Source of the DNA: LZORAL124-50-18 sp051208045
Lineage (GTDB): Bacteria > Pseudomonadota > Gammaproteobacteria > Pseudomonadales > Oleiphilaceae
Assembly (NCBI GenBank): GCA_051208045.1
Contig: JBPJFY010000001.1
Span: 1,225,014 to 1,289,013, forward strand
Direction of reading: 5' to 3'
DNA: 64,000 nt
The position numbers and the translations under genes are program-made. The notes under the pieces were generated by a model. That model was given only the letters and a program-made list of their open reading frames with translations, made no database searches and was not told the origin of the DNA. Shown here piece after piece: positions 25,546 through 35,253 of the stretch; the stretch's first letter is position 1; each line of letters opens with the position of its first letter.

Positions 25546-27789
25546 ATGGTGAAAGTGAGAGAAGATCATCCTGTCGGCCATGATGGGAGTATTGATTTGG
25601 ATCGCTGGGTAGAAAAACTCAGCGATGTGGTGCGTTTGGAAGATCCGGCCGAGGTGCGCGCCGCCTGTGCGCTCAGTCTGGAAATCGACCAGCTTGCCGT
25701 GCGGCAGGATCGCATTTGGGCCGAAGGTCACAGCAGTTTCCGGATCGGACTTGAGATGGCGCAGATCCTGGCGGAACTGAACATGGATCAAACCACCATC
25801 ATCGCTGCGATACTCTACCGGGTCGTGCGGGAAGAACGCATCAATCTTGATACCGTAAAAAAGCGGTTTGGGGCTGAAGTAGCCAAACTGATCTCTGGGG
25901 CCATGCAGATGGCTGCCATCTCTTCCATTCATCACCCCCTAAAGGGCCATGTGCTGGGCCAAAGTCAGGCGCAGATTGACAATGTGCGCAAAATGCTTGT
26001 CGCGATGATTGATGATGTTAGGGTGGTTTTGCTCAAGCTCGCTGAACGTACCTGTGCGATTCGGGCAGTAAAAAATGCACCTTTCGAGAAACGGCTGCGC
26101 GTGGCCAAGGAAGTGTTCGATATTTATGCTCCGCTGGCCCACCGTCTGGGGATCGGTCATATTAAATGGGAGCTGGAAGATCTGTCGTTTCGGTACCTCT
26201 ATGACTCTGCCTACAAAAAAATCGCGAAGTTGCTGGACGAAAAGCGCGTTGATCGAGACCTCTTTATCAAAAAAATTGTGTCCACGCTTCAGAGGGAGCT
26301 GGAAAACGCGCATGTGAAGGGCGAAGTGTATGGACGCTCGAAACACATCTACAGCATCTGGCGAAAAATGCACCGTAAAGGGGTGGATTTTTCCCAGATT
26401 TACGACATCCGTGCGTTCCGAATTCTTGTGCACTCCGTGAGTGATTGTTACACCGTACTGGGAATTGTGCACGCAATGTGGCGAATGATTCCTAACGAAT
26501 TTGACGACTATATCGGAAACCCGAAAGAAAACGGTTATCGATCCCTGCATACCGCCGTGGTTGGTCCGGAAGGGAAAATTATTGAAGTGCAGATCCGCAC
26601 CAAGGAAATGCACGATGAAGCCGAATTAGGGGTGTGTGCCCATTGGCTGTATAAAGGAACCGACACCAAAACCAAGAGCAACAGCTATGAAGAAAAAATT
26701 AACTGGTTGAGACAGGTGCTTGAGTGGCAGGAAGAGTTGGGTGACCTGAACGGGCTGGTTGAACAAATCAAGTATGACGCCTCCGCCGACAGAGTGTATG
26801 TATTTACGCCGGATGGTCATGTCGTCGACTTGCCCCAGGGCGCCACTCCGGTTGACTTTGCCTATCGCGTGCACACAGAAGTGGGGCACGGTTGTCGGGG
26901 GGCAAAAATCAATGGTCGAATTGTTCCTTTAACCTATCAACTCAAAACCGGGGATCAGGTGACCATTCTGTCATCCAATAATCCTGCGCCCAGCAGGGAT
27001 TGGATGAACCCCAGTCTGGGGTATATTCAAACTTCCCGAGCCCGCGCGAAAGTTACCCACTGGTTTAAACAACAGGATCGTGATCGTAACATCATTGATG
27101 GTCGCGCTATTCTGGAAGACGAGTTCAAGCGCTTGTCCATTGAGGGCGTGGACCTGAAAGAACTGTGTCTTGCGGTCAACTATCATTCCTCGACTGACAT
27201 GTTTGCGGCAATTGGTGCTGGCGATCTGAAGCCTACCCAAGTCGCGAACCGAGCCCAGCAGTTGCTTGAAACGCATGATCATCAGCTGGATCTGGCCCTG
27301 CCTCAAATGGCCTCGCTGGAAGCGAAAAAGCAGGAAGGGGACGTTCAAGTCTGCGGTGTGGGTAAGCTCAAAACAACGTTGGCCAACTGCTGTAAACCCT
27401 TGCCCGGGGATCCCATCGTTGGGTATATCACCGTGGGAAGAGGGGTTTCTGTGCACCACCAGGATTGCCAAAACGCTCAGATCCTCCGGGAAACAGACCC
27501 TAACCGGTTTATCGAAGTCACCTGGGGTGGCGCGCCGGAATCATTGTATAACGTCGACATTGGTGTTCAGGCCTACGACCGGTCTGGTTTGATTCGTGAC
27601 ATTACCATTATTCTTGCCAATGAAAAGGCAAATGTGCTGTCTTTGAATACCAAGTCCAACCTTGAAGATAATACGGCCGATTTGCGTATTTCTGTGGAAG
27701 TGACCGGGTTGGATAGTCTGGCCAGACTCTTGGCAAAGATCAAACAGTTGCCAAACATTATCGATGCGAAACGCGTAAAAACCGGATAA
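25546..27789 (+). CDS. relA: GTP pyrophosphokinase RelA ((p)ppGpp synthetase)
   Basis: A 747-residue stringent-response enzyme that makes (p)ppGpp when uncharged tRNA enters the ribosome. The N-terminal HD domain is degenerate, as in RelA, so hydrolase activity is not expected. The synthetase domain contains YGRSKHIYSIWRKMHRKG, NEFDDYIGNPKENGYRSLHT and EVQIRTKEMH; the EFDD form of that motif is the RelA type. A TGS domain (YVFTPDGHVVDLPQGATPVDFAY) and C-terminal ACT domain follow. The stop is 3 bases before mazG, so they are probably one transcript. Confidence 0.97.
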   Translation: MVKVREDHPVGHDGSIDLDRWVEKLSDVVRLEDPAEVRAACALSLEIDQLAVRQDRIWAEGHSSFRIGLEMAQILAELNMDQTTIIAAILYRVVREERINLDTVKKRFGAEVAKLISGAMQMAAISSIHHPLKGHVLGQSQAQIDNVRKMLVAMIDDVRVVLLKLAERTCAIRAVKNAPFEKRLRVAKEVFDIYAPLAHRLGIGHIKWELEDLSFRYLYDSAYKKIAKLLDEKRVDRDLFIKKIVSTLQRELENAHVKGEVYGRSKHIYSIWRKMHRKGVDFSQIYDIRAFRILVHSVSDCYTVLGIVHAMWRMIPNEFDDYIGNPKENGYRSLHTAVVGPEGKIIEVQIRTKEMHDEAELGVCAHWLYKGTDTKTKSNSYEEKINWLRQVLEWQEELGDLNGLVEQIKYDASADRVYVFTPDGHVVDLPQGATPVDFAYRVHTEVGHGCRGAKINGRIVPLTYQLKTGDQVTILSSNNPAPSRDWMNPSLGYIQTSRARAKVTHWFKQQDRDRNIIDGRAILEDEFKRLSIEGVDLKELCLAVNYHSSTDMFAAIGAGDLKPTQVANRAQQLLETHDHQLDLALPQMASLEAKKQEGDVQVCGVGKLKTTLANCCKPLPGDPIVGYITVGRGVSVHHQDCQNAQILRETDPNRFIEVTWGGAPESLYNVDIGVQAYDRSGLIRDITIILANEKANVLSLNTKSNLEDNTADLRISVEVTGLDSLARLLAKIKQLPNIIDAKRVKTG

Positions 27790-27792
27790 CTC

Positions 27793-28650
27793 ATGAGTCG
27801 ACAATACACGCTGGACAACCTTCTATACCTAATGGCGCGTTTGCGAGCCCCGAAAGATGGTTGTCCCTGGGATAAAAAGCAATCGTTTGAGTCGATCGTT
27901 CCGCATACGATTGAGGAGGCCTACGAAGTGGCCGAGGCGATTGATAAGGGCGATATGGCGCACATCACAGATGAGCTTGGCGATCTGCTTTTCCAGGTCA
28001 TTTTTTATGCCCAGCTTGGGAAAGAGCAGGGTTCTTTTGATTTTCAGTCTGTTGTAGACGCGATCGTCACCAAGCTGTTGCGGCGCCACCCCCATGTGTT
28101 CCCGGATGGCTCGCTGGAAAGTCGGTTGCCCCCCGGCCAGAGTATTACTGAAGCAGAAATTAAGGCGAATTGGGAAAAAATCAAGGCGGAAGAGCGTGCA
28201 GAAAAAGCGGGCGGTGATGGGAGTACGCCAGTGTTTGAGAGTCGCTTGAAAGCAATTTCCAATGCGTTACCACCTCTGATTGTGGCAGAAAAGCTTCAGC
28301 ACAAAGCCGCATCTGTGGGATTCGATTGGAAAACCATTGGGCCGGTGTTCGACAAGCTGGATGAAGAACTCGATGAGTTGAAAGAGGTTGCGCTGGGTAG
28401 TGCCGCTGATCGTGAAGCAAATCGGCTGGCGATCGAGCACGAACTCGGAGACGTGCTTTTTTGTTGCGTGAACCTCGCACGCTTTCTTTCGGTTAAACCC
28501 GATCACGCGCTCAGGCAGGCGAATCAGCGATTTCGAGATCGCTTCGGCTATATCGAGCACGCGCTCGCCGACCAAAACCGCTCGCCATTGGATGCGACAC
28601 TCGATGAGATGGAGTCGTTGTGGCAAGAAGCGAAGAAGGCGAAACGTTAA
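27793..28650 (+). CDS. mazG: Nucleoside triphosphate pyrophosphohydrolase MazG
   Basis: A 285-residue tandem MazG protein that hydrolyses NTPs and dNTPs to monophosphates; in E. coli it is linked to ppGpp control. The first domain has CPWDKKQSFESI and EEAYEVAEAIDKGD with DELGDLLFQV, and the second has the repeat ELGDVLFCCVNLARFL. About 20 residues longer than the E. coli enzyme because of an insertion in the linker (residues 120-135). It directly follows relA, the usual arrangement. Confidence 0.95.
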   Translation: MSRQYTLDNLLYLMARLRAPKDGCPWDKKQSFESIVPHTIEEAYEVAEAIDKGDMAHITDELGDLLFQVIFYAQLGKEQGSFDFQSVVDAIVTKLLRRHPHVFPDGSLESRLPPGQSITEAEIKANWEKIKAEERAEKAGGDGSTPVFESRLKAISNALPPLIVAEKLQHKAASVGFDWKTIGPVFDKLDEELDELKEVALGSAADREANRLAIEHELGDVLFCCVNLARFLSVKPDHALRQANQRFRDRFGYIEHALADQNRSPLDATLDEMESLWQEAKKAKR

Positions 28651-28792
28651 GAACTCGAAAAGTTAAGAAAGCAGGAGAAACGACAAAAGCGTTAGACGAG
28701 GGCAGCGCAGTATACCCTTCGCTTGGCGAACTCGGGTGATTTAAGTCATACTGAGGGAGGCAGTGACAATCTGATAAAACCGGGGGGACGCA

Positions 28793-29029
28793 ATGAGTGA
28801 TCCAGTTCGAGCATCCGACACACCCTACGCCGTTGATGTGGAGGACGGCGAAAGCTATTTCTGGTGCGCCTGTGGAAGAAGTCAGAATCAACCGTTTTGT
28901 GATGGGTCTCATAGAGGTACGGATTTCAGACCAGTCAAGTACGAAGCAGACATGTCAAAGAAAGTATTTTTCTGTGGCTGCAAACAGACAAAACAACCTC
29001 CGCTCTGTGACGGCAGCCATAAAAAATGA
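28793..29029 (+). CDS. Double CDGSH iron-sulfur domain protein
   Basis: A 78-residue protein with two CDGSH-type 2Fe-2S motifs: FWCACGRSQNQPFCDGSHRG and FFCGCKQTKQPPLCDGSHK. Each has the cysteine-cysteine-cysteine-histidine ligand pattern of this family. Bacterial CDGSH proteins bind 2Fe-2S clusters, but roles are not well defined. The ribosome site GGGGGGA lies before the ATG, and the stop overlaps the next gene by 4 bases, so the two are coupled. Confidence 0.92.
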   Translation: MSDPVRASDTPYAVDVEDGESYFWCACGRSQNQPFCDGSHRGTDFRPVKYEADMSKKVFFCGCKQTKQPPLCDGSHKK

Positions 29030-29502
29030 ACATTAAAGTAGTTGCACTTCTCGTAGTGTCCCATGCGCTCATTGGCTTCGCAGGATTCGCTGCGGGCATT
29101 TATGCGCTCCCGATTTTGATCGCGCCTGACGCCCCGAGTGACGCTGATGTTCAGGCGGTGGCAAAACAGGCATCCTTTACCGGGGAATTCCGGCGCAACC
29201 TGAAAGGGAGTGATGCGCTGCACTGGGGAGAAGGTACGGTGTCTGTCGGTCGCTCCGAGATCAGCTTACAAGGCACCCTGGCACCAGGGCCAGACTACAA
29301 GCTTTACCTGTCGCCGGAGTTTGTGGAAACGGAGCAGGATTTTCAGCGCCTTAAGCCCAAAATGGTGCGAGTAGGGGATGTGAAAACTTTTGAAAATTTC
29401 GTCCTGCCGGTGCCGGCGCAGATTGATCCCACACAATTTTCCACGGTAATTGTGTGGTGTGAGACCTTTGGCCAGTTTATAACTGCCGCAACGTATCGCT
29501 AA
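29026..29502 (+). CDS. DM13-domain exported protein
   Basis: A 158-residue protein with an N-terminal membrane segment or signal anchor (residues 4-28), then a DM13 domain: HWGEGTVSVG, PDYKLYLSPEF, and VIVWCETFGQFITAA at the end, with a conserved cysteine in the VWC motif. DM13 domains are thought to take part in electron transfer or redox reactions in the periplasm. The ATG overlaps the CDGSH stop. The DM13-CDGSH pairing suggests a shared redox theme, which is inference. Confidence 0.8.
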   Translation: MNIKVVALLVVSHALIGFAGFAAGIYALPILIAPDAPSDADVQAVAKQASFTGEFRRNLKGSDALHWGEGTVSVGRSEISLQGTLAPGPDYKLYLSPEFVETEQDFQRLKPKMVRVGDVKTFENFVLPVPAQIDPTQFSTVIVWCETFGQFITAATYR

Positions 29503-29513
29503 TCACAGTGCGG

Positions 29514-30662
29514 TTAGAGTGCCTGATTCAATGAGGAGATAAACGCCTTAAAAGGCTCATTGATCTGCTCGATTTGTTTTTTGTTTTCCATCAACATGTC
29601 TGTGATCTTGCTGATGTTTTTTCGGACCATGGTCATAAGTATCTGTTCTTGATCTTTGTCCAGTGCCAGATCCAGCAGATCTTCACGAAGCGTCATCAGA
29701 AACTCATCCGTCACATCGCTGATGACCTGTTCCTGTTGGCTGGTATTGGCTACCAGGTCCTGCACGGCAGATTGGGCCGATTCCAGTATTTCTGTCAGTA
29801 CTTTTTCATGCGTTTGTACCTTGTGCTCCTTGTCGACGGCTGACACCCGGTTCGCGGCGACGGAAGCCAACAGGGAAAGTTGTTCTTTCAACCGCTCACA
29901 CTTCAGGTCATCGTCGGGCAGCCGGCGTACCAGGAGAGAGAGCTCTGGTAGGTTGATGATCAACCGTCCGTTGAAGTCAATTGCACCTTCCCGCTTATTG
30001 GCCATTTCCAGCAACTCCATTTCAATGGCTTTTCGTGTGCCATCAATGGACTCAAAAACGGGTTCGCACTGGCTCCTGATATATGTGCTGCATTGAACCC
30101 CCAACAGATGACATGCATTCAGGAGCGTATGCGCCAAGGCCTGGGTGGTTGTGCACGACAGACTGTTGTTTACGAATTGCGCCACAATATCCATCTCACC
30201 GGCGCTGGAGATGGCTTGATTCATCATGACCCGGGCCTGTGAAGCTACGTCTTCGAGGTCTTTGTTGGTTTTCAGGGATTTTATTGCGCGGCTCAGTTTG
30301 GCAGCCAGCATTTCGGCCTGAACGGGCTTGGTGAGAAAATCATCGCCGCCGCTTTCGTACCCTTTGATCTGATCTTCCAGGGATGTTTGAGAAGAAACAA
30401 ACAAAACGGGCGTATTGTTCAGGCTGGGAATCTCTCGGCACTGACGACATAACTCATAGCCATCCATGTCCGGCATCACCACATCCAAGAGCAGCGCATC
30501 ATAATGGCCGGCACTGATCTCATTCTGAAAATGCGTGAGTGCCTGCATCGGGTCCTGGAAGTGTGTGGTTTGATACTGCTGTTTTTGCAGAAGCTCTGAA
30601 AGAATCTCCGAGTAAAAATCATCGTCATCGACGATACATATTCTGGGTTGTCCGTCACTCAT
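29514..30662 (-). CDS. Response regulator with receiver domain and uncharacterised output region
   Basis: A 382-residue protein from ATG 30662. The N-terminal receiver has the acidic pair in VDDDDFY, the phosphoacceptor Asp in LLLDVVMPDMDG, the Thr/Ser at LFVSS and the Lys in TKPV. After a short linker comes a middle region of about 100 residues with a weak GAF-like character, then a long C-terminal helical part rich in coiled-coil heptads (residues 250-382). There is no DNA-binding or cyclase motif that I recognise, so the output is unknown. The gene is convergent with the DM13 gene and has no partner kinase next to it. Confidence 0.8.
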   Translation of the reverse strand: MSDGQPRICIVDDDDFYSEILSELLQKQQYQTTHFQDPMQALTHFQNEISAGHYDALLLDVVMPDMDGYELCRQCREIPSLNNTPVLFVSSQTSLEDQIKGYESGGDDFLTKPVQAEMLAAKLSRAIKSLKTNKDLEDVASQARVMMNQAISSAGEMDIVAQFVNNSLSCTTTQALAHTLLNACHLLGVQCSTYIRSQCEPVFESIDGTRKAIEMELLEMANKREGAIDFNGRLIINLPELSLLVRRLPDDDLKCERLKEQLSLLASVAANRVSAVDKEHKVQTHEKVLTEILESAQSAVQDLVANTSQQEQVISDVTDEFLMTLREDLLDLALDKDQEQILMTMVRKNISKITDMLMENKKQIEQINEPFKAFISSLNQAL

Positions 30663-30824
30663 CTGAATATACCAATGTGTCAACTTGGGGTTTTTACGTA
30701 TTGTGCCTGTACGTGAGGTAAAACTCTCATGGCATTTTGTTTCAATATGTCATAAGTTTAGATGCAAAATCAGGATTGTGAATGAAAACCCAATCATCTG
30801 CCCGATCACGTCAGGAGTAAAATG

Positions 30825-33464
30825 ATGTCTGAGCTGCATCCCGCGTTAAGAGACAATGTCCGCCTATTGGGCGCATTGCTGGGGGAAAGTATCGAAAACC
30901 ATCTGGGTAGTGCGTTTCTGGAAAAAATTGAACAAATAAGAAAAACGGCAAAAGCCGCGAGAAGTACCGGGAAGCCTGAAGCTGATTCTCTGCCGGCACT
31001 ACTGTCATCCCTGAAGGACGATGAATTGCTGCCGGTCACTCGGGCGTTTAACCAGTTTTTGAACCTTGCCAACCTGGCTGAGCAATACCACGGTATACGT
31101 CGGGTAAAAACCGATGATCCCAGGGATACGGTGATTGAAGAGTTACAGGCGCAGTTTGAGCGGTTAAAGCAAGGGGGCGTGACGGCACAAAGCATGGAGT
31201 CCTTGCTTGAAAAGTTACGAATCGAGTTTGTGTTAACGGCCCATCCGACGGAAGTGACGCGGCGCACACTGATTATGAAGTATGACCAAATGGCCGCCTG
31301 TTTAAGGGAACTCGATCATGATGATCTGAACGAGGTGGAAAAAAAGGCCATTACCAATCGACTGAAGGCGCTGGTCGCCCAGGCTTGGCACACGGATGAA
31401 ATCCGTCATGAGCGTCCAACGCCTCAGGATGAGGCAAAGTGGGGCTTTGCCGTCATCGAAAACAGCCTTTGGCACGCACTTCCCCGGTTTCTGACCAATC
31501 TTGATGAAGCGCTTTACACCGTGTTCGGTATCCATCTACCGCTGGAAGCAGCGCCGATCGTCATTTCATCCTGGATGGGAGGGGATCGCGATGGAAATCC
31601 GAATGTTACGGCGGAAGTGACACGTCAGGTGTTTTTGCTGAGCCGATGGATGGCGGCAGACCTCTATATCCGCGACATAGACGCGGTGCGGGCTGAACTT
31701 TCCATGGCGGAAGCCTCTAAAGCTTTGCTGGAACTTTCCGGTCAGAGTTCGGAACCTTACCGAAAAGTGCTGGCCGAACTCAAGCAGCGCCTGGTTGCAA
31801 CGCGAAAGTGGTGTGAGGAGTCGATGGAGGCAGATCAGCCCTGGCCACAGCATGCCTTGGTGGATAACGATGATCTTTTGAATGTACTGGTTACCTGTTA
31901 CGACTCTCTGTGTGAGTTCAATATGGGTATGATCGCCAACGGCCCGCTGAAGGACATCATTCGTCGGGTGAAGTGCTTTGGCCTGGAACTGGTGAAGCTG
32001 GATGTACGACAAGAGTCGGAGCGGCATGCGCTGGTGTTCAATGAGATTACCGAATACCTTGATCTGGGGTCCTATCATGAGTGGAGCGAGGATGAAAAAC
32101 AGTCCTTCCTGCTTAAGGAGCTGGCCAGCAAGCGCCCCTTGATCCCTCAGGATTGGCCCGTGAGCGACTTGTCGCGTGAAGTCATTGAAACCTGTCGCGT
32201 CGTGGCCAAACAGCCGGCTTCTGCACTTGGATCCTATGTGATTTCTATGGCAGGGCAACCTTCGGATGTTTTGGCCGTTTTGCTTTTGTTACAGGAAGCC
32301 GGTGTGAAGCACCCGATGCGCGTCGTGCCTTTGTTCGAGACGTTGAGTGATCTGGAGAATGCGGAGTACTGCATAGATCGGTTACTTTCGGTGGACTGGT
32401 ATCATCAATATACCCAGGGTGAGCAGGAGGTGATGATTGGCTATTCGGATTCTGCCAAGGATGCCGGGCAGATGATGGCGGCTTGGGCGCAATACCAGGC
32501 ACAGGAAAAGCTGGTCGCCGTGGCTGCGAGGCACGGGGTAAGGTTGACACTGTTCCACGGCCGGGGTGGCACGGTAGGGCGAGGGGGCGGTCCGGCGAAT
32601 AAGGCAATCCTGTCTCAACCCCCTGGTTCCGTCAACGGCACATTCCGTATCACGGAGCAGGGTGAAATGATTCGGTTCAAATTTGGGTTGCCCGACATTG
32701 CCGTGCAAAGCATGACGCTGTACACATCGGCGGTGATTGAGGCTTCCTTGTTGCCCCCACCGCAACCCGCGCCACAATGGCGGTCGATGATGGACAAATT
32801 GACGGCCATTTCGTTGAACTCTTACCGGGATCTGGTTCGAGGGAATCCGGATTTTGTCCGGTATTTCCGGTTGGCCACGCCCGAGCAGGAGCTCGGCAAG
32901 TTGGCACTGGGCAGTCGACCCGCCAAGCGGAAGGCGTCCGGAGGGGTGGAAAGCCTGCGGGCGATCCCGTGGATTTTTGCCTGGACGCAGATGCGGATGA
33001 TGTTGCCTGCCTGGCTGGGGGCGGATGAAGCGCTGAACGAGCTGAATGCTCCGGAAGACGTCAGCACGCTCCGGGAAATGATCGAGCAGTGGCCTTTTTT
33101 CGGAACCCATGTCGATATGCTCGAAATGGTGCTCTCCAAAGCCGACCCGTATATTTCGCAGTTCTATGAGCGGAAGCTCGTCCCGGAAGAGCTTCAGTTG
33201 CTTGGCGATGCGCTCAGGGGGCGGCTGGAAAAAGCGCTGGCAGCGGTAAACCTCATCAAGCAGCAGACGGAGTTGTTGGCGTCGAATCCGGTATTCAGGC
33301 ATTCCATGATTGTGCGGAACCCCTATACTGACCCGTTGCACTTTATTCAGGCAGAATTGCTTTATCGTGATCGCCATAATCCCACGGAAAACAGCGAAGA
33401 TGTGGAGCAAGCGTTAAAGGTAACGATGGCTGGTATTGCAGCGGGCATGCGCAATACCGGTTGA
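30825..33464 (+). CDS. ppc: Phosphoenolpyruvate carboxylase
   Basis: A 879-residue anaplerotic enzyme that makes oxaloacetate from PEP and bicarbonate. Catalytic motifs are intact: VLTAHPTEVTRR near residue 135, GYSDSAKDAGQ, and FHGRGGTVGRGGGP, with the C-terminal QTELLASNPVFRHSMIVRNPYTDPL tail typical of the family (the final Asn-Thr-Gly is also standard). AGGAG at 30813-30817 favours ATG 30825 over the ATG at 30822. It is divergent from the response regulator, and its upstream gap is about 160 bases. Confidence 0.97.
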   Translation: MSELHPALRDNVRLLGALLGESIENHLGSAFLEKIEQIRKTAKAARSTGKPEADSLPALLSSLKDDELLPVTRAFNQFLNLANLAEQYHGIRRVKTDDPRDTVIEELQAQFERLKQGGVTAQSMESLLEKLRIEFVLTAHPTEVTRRTLIMKYDQMAACLRELDHDDLNEVEKKAITNRLKALVAQAWHTDEIRHERPTPQDEAKWGFAVIENSLWHALPRFLTNLDEALYTVFGIHLPLEAAPIVISSWMGGDRDGNPNVTAEVTRQVFLLSRWMAADLYIRDIDAVRAELSMAEASKALLELSGQSSEPYRKVLAELKQRLVATRKWCEESMEADQPWPQHALVDNDDLLNVLVTCYDSLCEFNMGMIANGPLKDIIRRVKCFGLELVKLDVRQESERHALVFNEITEYLDLGSYHEWSEDEKQSFLLKELASKRPLIPQDWPVSDLSREVIETCRVVAKQPASALGSYVISMAGQPSDVLAVLLLLQEAGVKHPMRVVPLFETLSDLENAEYCIDRLLSVDWYHQYTQGEQEVMIGYSDSAKDAGQMMAAWAQYQAQEKLVAVAARHGVRLTLFHGRGGTVGRGGGPANKAILSQPPGSVNGTFRITEQGEMIRFKFGLPDIAVQSMTLYTSAVIEASLLPPPQPAPQWRSMMDKLTAISLNSYRDLVRGNPDFVRYFRLATPEQELGKLALGSRPAKRKASGGVESLRAIPWIFAWTQMRMMLPAWLGADEALNELNAPEDVSTLREMIEQWPFFGTHVDMLEMVLSKADPYISQFYERKLVPEELQLLGDALRGRLEKALAAVNLIKQQTELLASNPVFRHSMIVRNPYTDPLHFIQAELLYRDRHNPTENSEDVEQALKVTMAGIAAGMRNTG

Positions 33465-33678
33465 GTTCGCTGGCTGTGTTAACATCCGGTCACAGATTAT
33501 TACCTCTGCTTACAGCGGTAACCAGCGTTTACAAAACCAAAAGCTTGGTAAAGATGAAATGTGACCTGCTACTGATTAATCCTTGGTTCAAGGAATACAA
33601 TGGAAGTTGGGTAAATCCTGTACAAACGTGCAGAGTTTACCCCCGTTAAATGAAAGACCTGTGAAAAGGAGCAGGGGA

Positions 33679-35100
33679 ATGGCCATATCAATGAAATTTC
33701 ATCGTTTTCTTGAAAAGCATCATGTGAGCTTTCAAGAGTTTCCCCATGTGCCGGTTGATCATGTGGATGAAATCTTTGATCACCTGGACTTTCCTCGTCG
33801 GAATCTCGTGGTAGGCACACCGTTGATTGACTCGAAAGGGCCGGTAATAGCGATCCACAGTTTGCAGAGTAAAGTAGATCCGGAGAAGCTCGGCAGAAAG
33901 ATGAATCGAAACTTTCAGAAGCTGACCGATACGCAGATTCGTCGCGTGATGTCAGACTGTGACGCCAACAGTTGTCCGCCGTTCGGCAATGCCTATGGGT
34001 TTTCGATCGTTGTGGACCGGGAAGTGACCGAGCTCTACGATGTGTTCTTTCGGGCAGGAAAAAACGACAGTATTATCCATGTCAATCAAGAAAACCTGGG
34101 TAAACTGATTCAGGGGGCAACGGTCTATCAGTTTGGCGTTCCATTGGATGATGAAGGCATGCCGCAGGAGCGGGGATTGGATGGTTCGCTGATCAGTGAT
34201 CTAAAGGGGGCCAGTCTGGATCAAGTGGCTGCCCGGTTGCAGAAAGTCTATAACTTGCCGCCGATGCCCGCGATTGCGCTGAAAATTCTACAGTTGACGA
34301 ATAATCCCAACAGTGAGGTCTCTGATCTCGCGCTGACCATTGAGCAGGACCCGCCACTTGCGGCGCAAATAATGCGTTATGCGCGATCAGCCCTGTTTAA
34401 TTTCCCGGGTGAAATCAATTCGGTGCAGGATGCGGTAAATATTGTGCTGGGCTATGATCGTGTGGCGAACATTGCGATGGGCATCGCTGCGCTCAAAGCA
34501 TTTTCACTCCCGAATGGCGGGCCGTGGGGGCTCAGTGCCATTTGGCGTCACTCCCTCTACAGCTCGTATCTCTGCCAGCAATTAGCCCTGCAAATGCCCG
34601 CCAGTGCTGGTGTCGTGCCAGGTGTGGCATATCTATCGGGGCTGCTGCACAACATTGGTGTGCTGTTGATTGGTCATGTGTTCCGTCCTGAATTCGATGA
34701 AATCAGTAATCTGATCAAAGGTCATCCGGAAACGCCGGTGAGTTTACTTGAGCGGCAGGTGTTTGGGGCTGGCTGGGATGAGGGCGTGCTCATGCTCGGT
34801 CATGGTACCATCGGTGCCGTGCTGCTGAAAATGTGGAATTTGCCCGATCCAGTCATTAAGGCCTGTGCCATGCACCAGAATAAAGTGTATGACGGTCAGG
34901 ACGAAAAATACGTGAAGTTAGTTCGGGTCACTAATTATCTGCTCCATGAAATTGGCATCGGGGAGTTTGAAGGCCCCGTTGACGTGGATGCACTCTTCAG
35001 TTCACTTGGATTCAAACCCGACCAAGGGCGCCAAATCGTTGAACAGGCGCTGGAATACAGGGATGAACTTGATTTATTAGCATCCTGTATGGTGGCCTAA
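33679..35100 (+). CDS. YbaK-like domain fused to an HDOD domain
   Basis: A 473-residue protein in two parts. Residues 1-150 resemble the YbaK/ProX-type aminoacyl-tRNA deacylase fold (VVGTPLIDSKGPVIAIHSLQ, DCDANSCPPFGNAYGFSIVV, ELYDVFFRAGKN). Residues 180-400 are an HDOD domain (YNLPPMPAIALKILQLTNNPNSEVSDLALTIEQDPPLAAQIMRYA, GLLHNIGVLLIG), a fold related to HD hydrolases but lacking the metal-binding residues, found in signalling proteins. ATG 33679 follows GGAG and GGGG runs. Function is not established; such proteins occur in Pseudomonas-like genomes. Confidence 0.75.
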   Translation: MAISMKFHRFLEKHHVSFQEFPHVPVDHVDEIFDHLDFPRRNLVVGTPLIDSKGPVIAIHSLQSKVDPEKLGRKMNRNFQKLTDTQIRRVMSDCDANSCPPFGNAYGFSIVVDREVTELYDVFFRAGKNDSIIHVNQENLGKLIQGATVYQFGVPLDDEGMPQERGLDGSLISDLKGASLDQVAARLQKVYNLPPMPAIALKILQLTNNPNSEVSDLALTIEQDPPLAAQIMRYARSALFNFPGEINSVQDAVNIVLGYDRVANIAMGIAALKAFSLPNGGPWGLSAIWRHSLYSSYLCQQLALQMPASAGVVPGVAYLSGLLHNIGVLLIGHVFRPEFDEISNLIKGHPETPVSLLERQVFGAGWDEGVLMLGHGTIGAVLLKMWNLPDPVIKACAMHQNKVYDGQDEKYVKLVRVTNYLLHEIGIGEFEGPVDVDALFSSLGFKPDQGRQIVEQALEYRDELDLLASCMVA

Positions 35101-35253
35101 ACTGTCCTGACTTTTGGTCATGCACTTTACCTCTTCCGCTTCGTAGCTTGAGTTCGTATAATGCCTCTCCGATTTTGAATTTGTGTGCTGCTTCACGCTC
35201 TGGCGTGGGCAGTAACATAGCTTAATACATTCATAACAAAAGGGAGCATCCCA

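Noticed and set aside
32382..33410. Open frame of 342 codons on the minus strand inside ppc
   Set aside because: The plus strand codes for conserved PEP carboxylase throughout; the antisense product has no known motif.
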